DNA from: Dolomedes plantarius
Lineage: Eukaryota > Arthropoda > Arachnida > Araneae > Dolomedidae
Length of the DNA stretch: 64,000 bases
Assembly: GCA_907164885.2 (NCBI GenBank)
Contig: OU015496.1
Span: 190,330,051-190,394,050 of the forward strand
Direction: 5' to 3'
Positions 1 to 11,493 of this stretch are shown here, one piece after another; the first letter of the stretch is position 1; the number at the start of each line of letters is the position of its first letter. The notes beneath the pieces are model-generated. The model saw nothing but the letters and a program-made list of their open reading frames with translations, searched no databases and had not been told where the DNA came from. A program made the position numbers and the translations under genes.

Positions 1-612
1 CTTGAACTTTTCTGCACCTTGCAACAGGATTAATATTCTGAATCTCGATCGCCAAAGGAATTTAGGAGCGTTTAAAAGACACTAGACCAGATTCCCCCCT
101 GAATAATTTAAATTTTAAAATATTATTTGCAATAAAAAAAAAGAAAAATGCCCCAAGATGTCAAATTTCTTTCTCTATTACGGAGTACGATTTTAACGTA
201 GGATTACGAAAGCAAAATTTCAGATGTCCTGCGTTGCGAGTTAGAATTTTGGCAGCGCACCAAACCCAGTCTGTATTGCTTGGGCAAGCAGTAAACAGTT
301 AAACAGAAAAGTACCAAAATGCATCAAAATTTTGACATATATATATATATATATATGTCAAAATATGTCGAAATATGTCATATATATATATATACACACA
401 CATACATATATACAGATACATATATGCATACAAAAGAGGTAAGCAACGATAAGTAATCCTACGTTAATAACCCGCGGAAGTTTCGTTAGAAGAGACTAAC
501 TGAATTTTTTTAAAAATTTTTCAGTCCAAGTCGGCAATCCTTGGATACATTTTCTCCATAATTTAATATTGAGATGAGCGAATCCAATAAGGTTAATACA
601 CAACAGCCTTAA
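1..612 (-). mobile_element. TTAA-flanked MITE, family C, long variant, cut by window start
   Basis: The right end reads CAGCCTTAA, the reverse complement of the TTAAGGCTGC end of the full copy at 18279-18843. The segment 1-190 is homologous in reverse to about 18395-18580 and 15460-15610 (shared words include the actccgt..tagagaaagaaatt stretch). The segment 520-612 matches 14350-14440 and 18283-18370 in reverse. Between these lies an extra module (194-466) absent from the 18279 copy. The other end lies outside the window. TTAA targets and short TIRs suggest a piggyBac-mobilised element, but no transposase is present. Confidence 0.75.
194..466. repeat. Inverted-repeat module B inside family C
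   Basis: Bounded by TAACGTAGGATTAC (194-207) and GTAATCCTACGTTA (453-466), a perfect 14-bp inverted repeat. The centre holds short (TA)n runs and tgtcaaaatatgtc repeats. A second copy lies at 12077-12386 in the opposite orientation with a much longer (TA)n. The flank aacccgcggaagtttcgtt is also shared with the second copy, so the repeated unit is wider than the inverted-repeat ends. It is either an insertion fixed in a sub-family of C or an internal part of a longer C ancestor. Confidence 0.65.
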
Positions 613-1045
613 ACTTTAGAAGGCACAGCGTGATTATTCTCTTTCTGCAAAGTTTTTCGTCCAGTTCCATTCCTGTGGCCATATTCCCTCCAGTACCAGG
701 TTCCCTGTAAACTTTGCCTTCATCAAAACTCTCAAAGGTAAACGTAGATAAGGTGAAGTAGCTACTTAAAAGGAGTAACGGGGCGCCACACGATTTTTAC
801 CTTTTTCGCCTAGCAGTAGAAACCCAGCCAGTTGAAGGGACTGTCTACGTAAAATACGTCGAATATGTTCTAGGCGACTGAATTGAAATAGAAGCGAGCT
901 CATGGTAACAAAATGTGTGCCACGTGTAGGATAGAATATCGGCAGATTATACATGATGTGGTGGCCAAAGATTATGAGGTAATATTAGGTCATTTAGTGA
1001 TGTGAAGCCTGAGGAACATAATTTTTGTAATTCAGGGGTAGTCCT
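613..1045. other. Unassigned AT-rich sequence
   Basis: No recognisable gene, TIR pair or tandem repeat. The last 8 bp (gtagtcct, 1038-1045) are the left TSD of the next element. Confidence 0.5.
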
Positions 1046-1538
1046 CATAGGCGTAGCGTCGGGGGGGGGGGGTTCGTGCCCCCCAACTTAACTTGAAATA
1101 AATTAAAACGTTATTAGAAGTTCAGTTAAAATCGGAAAATTGTAGAAAATTTTAAGAAAGTCGGGTTTTTTCCCACATTTTCCGCTGTGAAACTGAAGAT
1201 TCCAACTAGATCTTTAGCCTTAACATAGTTTTCAACAATGATATGTCCATAACAAAAATTCGATGCTATTTTTTTCTCATTTTATTTATATTATCTTTTT
1301 CTAACTAATTTTTTTATTCGCTCAAACAAATTCCCATCCCTTCAATATGTTCTACACAAAATTTCATAACTTTCTGAACAATAGTTTCGACTGTAGACAA
1401 TTTTAAAGTAGGGAAGTTTAATTATGGACACCCTGCAATTCACATTTTAAGAACCGTCCAGCAGTCAATGCGCTGAGGAGGTCCCTAACTAAATTCAATT
1501 CGTTCCCCCCCAAAAGTTAGAAACACGCTACGCCTATG
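1046..1538. mobile_element. Non-autonomous hAT-like element (493 bp)
   Basis: Ends are CATAGGCGTAGCG and its inverted match CGCTACGCCTATG. Flanks are gtagtcct (1038-1045) and atagtcct (1539-1546), an 8-bp duplication with one mismatch. Runs of G just inside the left end and of C just inside the right end extend the inversion. No coding remnant is visible. The GGCGTAGC core resembles the ends of the elements at 19717 and 50599, so they may share a transposase source. Confidence 0.75.
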
Positions 1539-1546
1539 ATAGTCCT

Positions 1547-2576
1547 AGAGATAAATTTCGTTCACTTATTCCTTATTTTTACCAGCTAGTCCCGAGGCCA
1601 TAAATTATAGTTTTTGAATACTGATATTTTGTACTTATTACAGGAGTTTGACAACACAATATAAATTTAGTAAAGTTAAGTACTAGTATTTCATTACAAC
1701 CTAGTTAACATAACTGATTTTACATAGTTTTACACATATTTTTCTATAATTTAGGAGCAAGCCAATATGGTTTGTATTTCACAAAAAGGCCGATACCTAA
1801 AAATAATGTTTTTCTTATTGTTTAAAAGAAAGAGATATAATAAACTACATGAAATAAACCCATTAAAATGTCTGCTGTTTTAATAAAAACTTTATGTCAA
1901 TACTGATGCAAATACTTAACCATAGTGAATTGGTTTGATAGGCAACACATAAATTATTTTGAATAGTCAAAAATGGTATCGTTTACTCTTTCAGAATATA
2001 TTTACGTTACTATCAATGTAATAATTTTACATTTTTTAATATATTATAATCAAATGTAATATCATTTAATTAGTTCTTGTTTCGTTACCTTTTAAACTAT
2101 AGTACTTGAAAACTATAATACGATGTAATAATTTCAGAACAATACCAATAACTGATAATCAAAGTATTCTCTTCCTGTAAAAAAGGTCACTTAATAAAAA
2201 CAATCAAGATTTAAATCTTGTATTAAATGGGCCGTCAATGATTTATTTATATATAGCCCAGAATTATTCGATAACACAAATTCTATCTTGAATGATTCAT
2301 ATCTATCTTTAGATCGTGTAACTGCAGTTCAACCATGTATAAGAGTGGTCACGTTTGAGGGCATACAGATATAGTCACCAACTGAATTTATTGATGGTAC
2401 TCACTGATTAAGCGAATCACAGTCGATAATAATATCGCCAAAGGGAAGAGAAAATAGCTTGGCTGTGCTTGAAACCAGAATATAAAGCTATTTATATTGT
2501 GTTGCAGTATAATACAAAGCAGTCAGCTGCAGAACACATCATTTTCAGCAAATACATACATGTGAAGACACATCTT
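1547..2576. other. Unassigned AT-rich sequence
   Basis: About 1 kb with no long open frame, tandem repeat or element boundary that I can defend. Confidence 0.5.
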
Positions 2577-3131
2577 TTAACCCTTACGTCGGCTCATCTG
2601 TCTTTCCTATTTTTATAAGTTTTTCGCAGTTATAAGTCATCAATGCAAAACTACTGCCACCTCTCATTCTTGAAAAGGGTAAATGAAAAATAGATTATTC
2701 AACAAAAATTTCAGAATCCGATTCCTCAATCTGTGATAGCGCGATAGCGACAAAATGTCTGGTCCGTTGTGAAACAGGAGGAATTCTTCCAGCCATGCTA
2801 GCTACAACAATAAAGCAAAGATCTTGAAAATAGAATGCATGCAGGCTGACAGATAATTAGTACGGTTCAAGGCTTATCGGTCATACAGACCGGCAAAAAT
2901 TTAAATCAGTTCAAGGCTCATCGGTCCAAAAGACCGACTATGTTTTACAAAGATTAAATTCACCGACAAAATACGAGCGGGCGAAAATCTCCGATGTGTT
3001 GTACTTGAATGTTAGGACCCGACTGATGAACTCTCAAACCTTCAACAGTCTGATCACCCCCACCCCCACTCGACCCTTCAGAACAGGTGCATTAGACATC
3101 TCCTAGACCGATGAGCCAACGTAAGGGTTAA
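2577..3131. mobile_element. piggyBac-like MITE with TTAA target site (547 bp plus TTAA)
   Basis: Flanked by TTAA at 2577-2580 and 3128-3131. The left end CCCTTACGTCGGCTCATC and the inverted right end CCCTTACGTTGGCTCATC match at 17 of 18 positions; CCC next to TTAA is typical of piggyBac. Inside, the terminal motif recurs: GGCTCATCGGTC at about 2915 and GGCTTATCGGTC at about 2872, each forming a small hairpin with a following GACCG. These look like subterminal transposase-binding repeats. No transposase frame is present. Confidence 0.75.
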
Positions 3132-4799
3132 AGTTTCGGTGGGAAAATAATTAAATTTTATAACTTCAGCTCTAATGGCGAAAGTCAGTTAACGGGTGCA
3201 CGCCATATTATGGGCGAAAATTGACATGTTCTGTGAATCTTTATTACCTAGCAAGCTCATTCTAATTCAAATTTTCGTCGGCAAATCAAGCAATAAAAAT
3301 GTCAGCTAAATTGAATAATGTATTTAGAAAAGGTGCCAAATCATCACCAAGAATCGACAAGTCTTCAATCTGCCCCTAGTTATTGATTATATCTCTGTAA
3401 AGCTTCATCACACACAACGTTTCGGATGATCACGATCTATTTACTACACATCTTCTACCAGCGCGATCTCTGAATCAGCCAATTCTGTTTATTCTCAAGG
3501 AAGAGAAAGGAGAGAGAGAGAAGCCATTGTTGCGACTAACCATCTACGCCACGACAAAACACTGTCGATGAGGAATGAGAAACCGCCTTGTCTAATCATG
3601 TAGAACATGCGACGCACAGAGGTAGTCTTCTGGAAGATGTACGCTTTTCATACGAGCAGTCACGAAAGGAACCGGGGCACATTTCATCCCCGATTTCCTC
3701 AAACTCCCTATACCCACTTTCCTCCGTCTGAGACAGAGCAGGAAGAAAGAAAAACGAAACACTGCCTCAAAACTCCCTCGAAAAGTACGCGCAGATTTTG
3801 CCCGTACATCATAAAATATTGTAACAGCAATTTCCTGTTTGACACATTTCAAGGTGCCAGTTCTTCGCCGCGGAGTAAAATAAAAAGTGAAATTGAAAGT
3901 AGCAGTTTTCTTCCCGGTTAAGTAGAGCGGCTCCTTCTATTCTTTTCCCCTCGCCTGACATCACACAATGGGTGACAATTATCGTTCGGCTGACTGAGGT
4001 CGGAAGGGAAAGTGGCAGACGAGAATTTATTTCACCAAGGGGTTGGGAGATTAGCATTTATTGGGATGCTGCTTCCTACTTGTTTAGCGGTTAGCGATTG
4101 ACATCAGAACAAGAGAAAGCAGTCCGCTCGTAGGTTAGTTGTTGATATCTAAGAAACTTTTTTCCAGAGAATCAATTAGAAATGAAAATTTCATCTAATC
4201 TCGCTCTTATTCAAGGTTATTTCTAAAGAGATTATCTTAAAATCTCTTTAGATTAAAAAAAAAAAAAAATGTGAACACCTTGAAAGTAATTTAAAACAAT
4301 ACAGCAGAACTTTTCTCTTGCCGAAAGTTGATACATAAGATATGTGGTTATAGGATTGTACTAAATACTATCATTCAGATAATATATAAAAATGAACGCA
4401 TCGTTCTTCAAGGAGTGCGATACAAAAATAAAAAATTGCGGATATTTATCCAAGTTGCCAAATTGTAAATTCCAGGATCGGAAATCGTACAAGACAAATA
4501 ATGAACCTTCATGAAATTCAAGAGATCGTGTCGTATTACAATACAATGCAATTAATAAAATGTTTTTTAAAATAATAACAATAAAAGTCGTCCAGTTTAC
4601 AATCAAAATCGAAACATCTTAACTATTCGACCGCATCATTCTGTTCAAAATTGGCCACAGAGAGCATCTATCGCAAATTATGGTCTCCATTCTCACCCGA
4701 TGCCTAAAGAAATGTTCTTCGGTATGCTTAAAAACATATCTTAAATTGGTCTTCTGAAGAAATCATAGACATTGGTCTTTTGAAGAAATCGTATGAATC
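3132..4799. other. Unassigned; 3480-4130 is less AT-rich
   Basis: Holds overlapping open frames on both strands at 3592-3921 and 3809-4057 with no recognisable domain and no codon signal that favours either strand. A (GA)n-like patch sits near 3508. The 3480-4130 block is compositionally distinct and could be a non-coding exon, a promoter or an old transposon. I cannot decide from sequence alone. Confidence 0.35.
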
Positions 4800-4807
4800 T
4801 TCTAAAG

Positions 4808-5487
4808 CAGAGGCGGACAACGCGCGGCCTCCATGATATTCTCTTGCGGCCTTCATAAAAGCTAGCACTTGAGTTAATTCATATTTAATTATATAGATTA
4901 CAACAATTTCCAAATCAATAGAATTAAATAAAGAACGGCATGAATGTATGTACAGTGTCGGCCAAAATAAAGTTGACATTTTGAAATTGTTGTCTAAAGT
5001 CGCTACAATTGTATATTTATCCAAATGAGCTTCGTTTACCTTGATTCTATGATACTTTAACTACACTTTATATGTAATTTAATGCTCAGAGTTTTTTAGC
5101 AATACTACCAGACATGTTAGATGATTTCTACACAAAAACTATTTTCTTACTATTATTGTTGTGACTGACTCCATGTACGTAAAAACGTATTATTTTTTCT
5201 GCAAAAAAAAAAAAAATAATAATAATGATTAATGTTATAACAAGTTTTTATCCTTATGTGAATACAAAAATATTTTATATTGTAACTTTTTATGTCAAAT
5301 AATAAATAAATAAGGACTTAATTTTTTTTTGTTATTTTTCTATATAATGCACCAAATTGTTAAAACTACATCTAACTATAATAATTTCATAAAAGTCGCA
5401 TTTATAGGTTCATCAACATATGCGGCCTCCTTTATTACTACCTAATTTACATGTGGCCTCTAATGGTAAAAAGGTTCCCCACCTCTG
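4808..5487. mobile_element. Non-autonomous hAT element (680 bp)
   Basis: Perfect 8-bp TSD ttctaaag at 4800-4807 and 5488-5495. The left end CAGAGGCGGACAAC and inverted right end CAGAGGTGGGGAAC form the TIR. Subterminal gcggcctcc and tgtggcctc repeats occur near both ends (about 4825, 4852, 5424, 5454), as expected for hAT transposase-binding sites. A Tc1/mariner-like end, tacagtgtcggccaaaat, lies inside at about 4948 and may be a nested fragment. Confidence 0.85.
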
Positions 5488-5495
5488 TTCTAAAG

Positions 5496-7002
5496 CGTAT
5501 AGGACGGGGAAATTAAATGTTATATGCCAATACATTATCTCAAATTCGAACATTTAAAAAAAGCATAACTTCAGGAGTTTAAACAGAGGAACGATCAAAT
5601 TCATGCAGGAGGCGAAAAAGAAGGTTTAAGCCAGTTTTTATCGCAAAATAGCCATAAACTTTCGCCGAAAGTATTGAAAGGCATGTATTTTAGGAAATAA
5701 GATGGATACTGCCGAGTAAGCCTAGATATTCAGGATCTCTACAGAATCATCCAAAAATTAACTCATAATGCCATATAAAGGCACTGGGCATTATAAAATA
5801 AGGAGTTGTTATGTAGCTCAAAATTTAAAAAAAAGTCAATTATCGTGCCTGCACTGCCTCTAGAAACACATTCAATTTTTAAGATCGGAAATAAATAAAA
5901 GCCTGATAACTGAATGAAAATTTTAAAAAATACATTATAAATATATATTTTAAAAAATAAAGAAATGAAAATCAAAGAATCGCCAAGAATACTGCCAGAT
6001 TAAAAAATCGTAGCTACCCAATTTCCATTGTCACATTTAGCCTCTACGTTGAGAGAGAAATAATAAATGTATAAATCTGCATGAACGGTGTGTGATGGAA
6101 GTGGAGTTGAAAGTCCTTTTTTTTTCAAACTATCTAGAACCAGCTCTTTTAAAACCATATAGTTTATTATAAAACAGAGCACAGCACGGACAAGTACAGG
6201 AGACGATATAGTATATAACAGTAGGAGAAGAATACTATTTACAGGAACAAATTATTATCATAACCTCAACGCTCTGAAGCAAATACCAGCTACGTTCGGA
6301 GTCTGCAATCACCTCCGAACTTTTCTCTCTAAAAATATATAAGACACGACCGGAGTCTGCAATCACCTCCGTCGTTCTCCGTGACAGCTTATCAGATACG
6401 TCTGGAGTCTGCAATCACCCCCAGCGTTCTGCCTAGTACCCCTTCCCCTACGATAGGGGGCGTTATTCCTTGTTATAGTGACTCGCCTGTCTCTACAGGG
6501 TGGCCGAATAAAACTAAACGTAAAATTAAAATACTTCACTAAGTTTGCAAAATCGTAAACGTACAGCACTAATTGCTATATTTGTTCCTTTTAAGATTTC
6601 GAATGTGAAACAGTAATAAAAACAAAATAAATGTAGGGCTATAAATAAAGAAATTATATATATAATAGCCGTTGTCTCTGTATAACAGTTCCGGACTGTA
6701 CTCATCTTTCAATTGAAGCCCTCAGTAAACAAACAGCCGGTTAGGCTTAATTTCAATTTCAGATATGGATCAGAATTTTTTCTTACCTAAAAACTAATAT
6801 CTTCTCCATCAAATCACGTTTGTTCATCCTATTTTTCTATAAAACATTCAGAACTAAAAAAAATTGGATGCTTTTAGCTGTATATTTAACAGTTTTTAAA
6901 AATCTGTTTACTTTTGCGATGAATTCTGAAAGTAAGCAAACTTGAATGTGAATGAATCAAGTAGTTCAAGTATTTATATCGCGTAGTGAGCTGTAAAAAA
7001 CT
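5496..7002. other. Unassigned AT-rich sequence with one short tandem motif
   Basis: No gene is recognisable. A three-copy motif lies at 6288-6432. The stretch around 6235-6260 (tatttacaggaacaaattatt) resembles, in reverse, the polyadenylation region of the candidate LTR at 57473, but no LTR boundaries could be set. Confidence 0.45.
6288..6432. repeat. Three-copy tandem motif, period about 52-54 bp
   Basis: GGAGTCTGCAATCACC occurs at about 6298, 6352 and 6404. Each copy is flanked by short inverted bases (cgga..tccg, cgga..tccg, tgga..ccca), so each forms a small hairpin. The function is unknown. Confidence 0.7.
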
Positions 7003-7370
7003 GGATGGCAGTCTACTACTCCAATCGCATGAAAGACTAAATAAATAAAATATAATGAAAGGGTTTGCTTTTACAAGGTGTGGATAAAATGCAATATTGT
7101 TAGATAATTCGGGATATTTTTTAACTTTCATATACTTTTTCCATTATGACGTCATTATTAGTATTATGACGTCAAAATGACATGTTGGATGGCAGTCTAC
7201 TACTCCAATTGCATGAAAAACTAAATAAATAAAAAATAATGAAAGGGTTTGCTTTTACAAGGTGTGGATTAAATGCAATATTGTTAGATAATTCGGGATA
7301 TTTTTTAACTTTCATATACTTTTTCCATTATGACGTCAAAATGACGGGTTACCTTCTAGTTAATAATAAA
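7003..7370. repeat. Direct tandem duplication, period 184 bp, with CRE-like octamers
   Basis: The block starting GGATGGCAGTCTACTACTCC at 7003 repeats at 7187 with a few substitutions (for example tccaatcgc versus tccaattgc). The first unit contains two TGACGTCA palindromes (7147-7154, 7167-7174) and the second unit has one (7331-7338). TGACGTCA is the canonical ATF/CREB element. Any regulatory use here is inference. Confidence 0.85.
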
Positions 7371-7712
7371 GACATCACAGAAAAAATACAGAATGCTTTT
7401 TCAACGAAGTTTAGCAATCTGTCCGAAACTGTATTATAATGTCGAACTTTACATATTTTGATAGCCGAAACCAATGTTAGGCAATGACCTATACATCATC
7501 AAATCATGCACAGTAAGGATGTCAAACACAAAATCTCAGATTTAAAGATGAAACAGGAAATTTCACTCATTTATTTAAAAATATATTTTAAACTTCAATG
7601 CTTAATCATTTTCAATTTTTGAAATGCAGACACAAACGGAAAAGAAGGTACGGAACGGAAACGGAAAAGAACAGCAAAATTAATAGTCTCTCAACAATAA
7701 ACAAATAAACAC

Positions 7713-8483
7713 TAGGGTTTTTGACCCGGGTTTCCCCGAACCCGAAAACCCGGGTTTTTCAAAGATTTTACGAACCCGAAACCCGGGGAATTTTTAATGT
7801 AAATCCGGGGAATTCGTTATCTAATACAGTAGAATACCAATTATATTCCTTAATTTAACAAGTCGGACTCGATACGGCTGTCAAACAAATGAATAAAAAA
7901 TTCGAGAAAGTGAAATTCGAAAAAGTGAGATGGAGATATATTGGCCATAGCTATATTTCCCTCAAGTTTATGAGTTGGGGATTCCCAGCAGCATGTACGT
8001 TAGAGCAATACTTCAGCTACACGACCATGCCTGCTTTCTGTGGTTTGTGTTTGGGTGTGTTTAGTCTATAAATTTTTCAGGTCTTTAACAACAATTCGAC
8101 CAACTTCGGTGGAAACGGAACGAGCATTTTCTGTAATGGGTCTCTTTACTAATAAACTCAGAAGCCGACTCAATGATGATACGTTGAGTGCCATGATGGT
8201 TGTAAGGCAGTTTTATAAAAAAATGAGATATTTGTACCATTTTTATTTATGTAATTCATATATGTATATGTTCATTAGCATTAAATTTATTTACTGTTAT
8301 TTTTTACATTTGAAATTCTGAAATAAATAAAATGCTTCTAATAATCTATTATTTTAGTTCTTTGCTATTGACCCCTTGGAACCAACCAAGTAAACCCGGG
8401 AAAACCCGGGTTTTAAATTAAAAAAAAACCCGTCAAACCCGAAACCCGGGTTTTAAAAAAATTGCTCAAAATCGAAAACTCTA
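7713..8483 (+). mobile_element. hAT element remnant with CCCGGGTTT subterminal repeats (771 bp)
   Basis: Perfect 8-bp TSD ataaacac at 7705-7712 and 8484-8491. Ends are TAGGGTTTTTGAC and, inverted, TAGAGTTTTCGAT. Both ends are packed with CCCGGGTTT or AAACCCGGG motifs (about 7727-7800 and 8394-8455), a striking array of likely transposase-binding sites. The interior retains the C-terminal part of a hAT transposase on the plus strand. Confidence 0.88.
8076..8240 (+). pseudogene. hAT transposase C-terminal dimerisation-domain relic
   Basis: This frame encodes a peptide with the hAT dimerisation signature PTSVETERAFSVMG, followed by KLRSRLNDDTLSAMMVV. In the hAT family this C-terminal region (Dimer_Tnp_hAT) is the most conserved part and mediates transposase multimerisation. 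Only about 55 residues remain of a protein normally of 500-700 residues. The upstream BED finger and RNase H-like catalytic core are missing, so the element cannot move by itself. It lies within the TSD-bounded element at 7713-8483, in the usual place near the 3' end of the coding region. The family assignment rests on motif recognition by eye. Confidence 0.8.
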
Positions 8484-8491
8484 ATAAACAC

Positions 8492-9142
8492 TACATAAAC
8501 ACTATCAGAGGTCTCTCAAGGAATTTTTTAAGAACAAAAACAAAAACAAAAAATCATGTGTAATAAGTTTCTTTTTTCATAACGAAAAGTCAAATACTTC
8601 GCACATTTCTTAGATCTTCAAAGAGAATTTGGAAAAGGAAAACGCGTTATAGAAAAGTTGTTGAAACCGCCAAATGCGAAGGTCGTTTCTGTAATTTCAG
8701 TGCCATTTGAGCTGCCAATCTATTAAAAAAAGATAAAAGAAATTATCGGTACAATAAATCTTCAAACACGTGTGCAAATTTCCTTTCCAAATATTGTTAT
8801 GCGGCAATTGAGCGGTAATGGCTGGAAACGGATACTGACGGAAAAATCGTCTGATGCTCTTCAAGAACCAAGGTTAAAAATATATGGCCCCGAAAAATGC
8901 TTAATAGCTTCTCTGACTTTGTGAAAGAGTGTTTTAGCAACTTAATGAGAACGTGAATACAGATGGCGCTTTCTTTCAACGTAGTTACTTTAATTAACCA
9001 CATATATGTTGTCAGGGGGAGACCACTCGGTAATTTCCCCGTGTTTGAATTTGGCGCGGCCCTTATTATGTTAAAGGCTTGAGCAATCTTTAAAATTACA
9101 TGTAAATACAGTCGGTAATAAGATAACACACACACACACACT

Positions 9143-9143
<1 letters not shown>
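8492..9143. other. Unassigned sequence ending in a (CA)n run
   Basis: No recognised coding or repeat structure, except (CA)n at about 9126-9140 directly before the (TA)n tract. Confidence 0.5.

Positions 9144-9144
<1 letters not shown>

Positions 9145-9202
<58 letters not shown>
9145..9202. repeat. (TA)n microsatellite
   Basis: Uninterrupted TA dinucleotides following a (CA)n run. Confidence 0.98.
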
Positions 9203-9205
<3 letters not shown>

Positions 9206-9933
9206 TACCTCTCCTTCAGTTGAGAACCCGTGTACATCTGTTCTTGCTCAAGGGCGCTTATTTTAAAATAAATAATTACCATACAGTTCGATTACAGTTA
9301 CTGCCAATCTCCCTCTAACTTATTTTGTTACTTCACAAAGTAACAAACTCTGTTAAGGATAATTGGGCATCAGTTTCAGTAAGAGCTTTTTTTGTATGCA
9401 GCTAGGAAACTAACTCGATTAAGTTTCCATGGTAACATAGTAATTCGCACAGAATGCAAAATGTATATAGATGCAACGGCTAATTATATACTCATATCAT
9501 GGTGACATGTTTTTTAAAAGATGGTGCAGGAAAAATTATTTCATTGAAGATTATAAATTAATTATCCTCCTCTAGTGAAAGCTGCTTCCATTAAGCTCAG
9601 ATCTGTTAAGTTCATTGAAAAGAAACGTTATTAACAATTAAAGTTTTGTTTCTCTATTTAGAGTCAACGAAATTTTTTAATTCAAAATCTAAAGCGGTAT
9701 TGGTTTCTGATATCCCTGCGGAACCGATAGCTCTCTTTGTATATTTTTCCACTTTTTTACAAAGAAAGCGTTTAAAAATAATTTCCTCTTAAAGAAAAAT
9801 AAATGTTTTATTCATAAAAATTTTATAAGGCAAAGAAAACACACGAAAAATAATTATTTTATTCGGACAAATTTTTGCCTCGAGGAAAATATTTTCAGAA
9901 TTTTTACTCTGGATGAAAAGTCTTGAAGACAGT
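9203..9933. other. Unassigned AT-rich sequence
   Basis: No supported feature. An imperfect palindrome, gttacttcacaaagtaac, lies near 9329. Confidence 0.5.
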
Positions 9934-10661
9934 TTAAGGGGACAGTGGACTTTCAAAATTGTGAAATTTGTCCCAAAATTCCCGATTTTTTTTATTTTAT
10001 TGAATTGTGAAACTACGGACGAGTACGAATGTGTTGCAAAAAGAATTTTTAATTTCTGTGATTACTTTCCTGGTTATAGGCATTTGTATTTAATTTAGAT
10101 ATCATGTGGTTACTAATAGCAATAACTTTAAATGTGTTTTTCTCAAAATAAAAATGTTCATGTCATACGAATATTCAAACTGCTCCGCGCGCATTCCTAA
10201 TTATCGTATTACTTTGAAATTTAAGTTTTATATACTTAACTATATATCAAAAAACCTTATTGAAAAAAAATTATGCTTCGTAGCTCAGAATTTCTAAATT
10301 TTGTACTTGAAAAGATGATTTACAGGTATTTTGTGTCATAAAAAGGATGTTTTCACTATTATTTTTTTCTCTCTATATTTTTAATGAATGCTTAAAATAA
10401 GCAATAAGTTTCATTATTAGTCCTATAAGGTATCCTGAAAATAAAAATTACCATATTTTATGCAAAAGAAATGCGCACGGAACATTTTTAGTTAGGCCAA
10501 TTTTTGATATAATTAATAATTCATAATTCATAAATTATTAATATTTCATCTTTAAATTTGAACCACTTTTACATATCTATGGTACTAATCACATAATCAA
10601 ATTTCAAGCAAATCCATTCAAATAAAAAAAAGTTAGGTTTGAAGGTCCACTGTCCCCTTAA
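9934..10661. mobile_element. TTAA-flanked MITE, family D, full copy (728 bp with TTAA)
   Basis: Left end TTAAGGGGACAGTGGACTTT; the right end is its inverse, with one change, ending CACTGTCCCCTTAA. A nearly full-length relative is at 51341-52069 (729 bp) and a 3' part in reverse is at 25010-25426. No stable coding frame is shared between copies. TTAA targeting points to a piggyBac-type transposase in trans. Confidence 0.88.
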
Positions 10662-10803
10662 ATCAAACAGAACAGCACAAAATTTTATATACATAACTAG
10701 ACAGGAATTTTAGATATATTCTCTTAAGTATAGTTTTTTTGTTTCTATTGCAGTAAGTATTTTGTTATGAGGACGCTACCCAATTACATCGTAATATTTA
10801 GAC

Positions 10804-10945
10804 TGGCTACTTTACTATGAGATCACCATATAGGTGAGCCAAGCCTGTGAGGGGACAGCACAGGTCCCATACCTTAGGCGGGATTCGAACCCAAGCCCAG
10901 TTCGTGGACCTCGTGGTGTAACCACTGTACGATATCAGCGACTTT
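10804..10945 (-). mobile_element. tRNA-derived SINE, family S
   Basis: Read on the minus strand it has an A-box-like cgtacagtggttacacc and a B-box-like GGGTTCGAATCCCGC, the internal RNA polymerase III promoter. It then has a 3' body ending near taaagtagcc. Related copies are at 38891 (plus) and 45732 (minus), sharing gtggtta, ttgggttcaaatccc and gctcaccta..aaagtagcca. Such SINEs depend on a LINE for reverse transcription. Confidence 0.82.
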
Positions 10946-11493
10946 TAAACATAGTAGAATATTAAAAAATAACCATTCCAAGATAGACTAAAAGTCAAGA
11001 TATAAATCTAAATACGCAGACAGTACAACATATAAATATTGTACCTTGCTTTGTAACCATCGTGAAATCATGCAGTTTGTGATACTTTACTCTAAAAATT
11101 CTGCAATATGATGTTTAAGTTTGAAGGATTTATTAACCATGTCTTAATCTAACGCTTCTATTGTACAACAGCATTTTCTAACGGGCATTAGATAAAAATT
11201 ATTTGTGTTAGCTGTCGCGTGTTAGCTGATAAATCGCGTACATAGTTTTCAATGGGCTTACGCCAGCGCATTAGTTAGCCCCGTAGATCTTTATCCCCAT
11301 GTTAAGGTACAACATTTTTTTGTATTGCCCTATATGCCCTCTTTGAAATTCAGACAACATGGACGGTAAGCACAGCATGCACTGATCTGCCTTATTCTCT
11401 ATACAGACGTAATTGGGAGGCTCGTGACCATATGAGAATTCAATTCCTTGCTTATCTTGTTTATGTATTTTCCATTTTGTTCTCCTTCGCATT
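10946..11493. other. Unassigned sequence
   Basis: Nothing recognisable apart from short repeats of gttagct around 11208-11228. Confidence 0.45.

Noticed and set aside
3592..4057. Frames of 82-104 codons in a less AT-rich block
   Set aside because: Overlap on opposite strands with no recognisable domain; reported only as unassigned.
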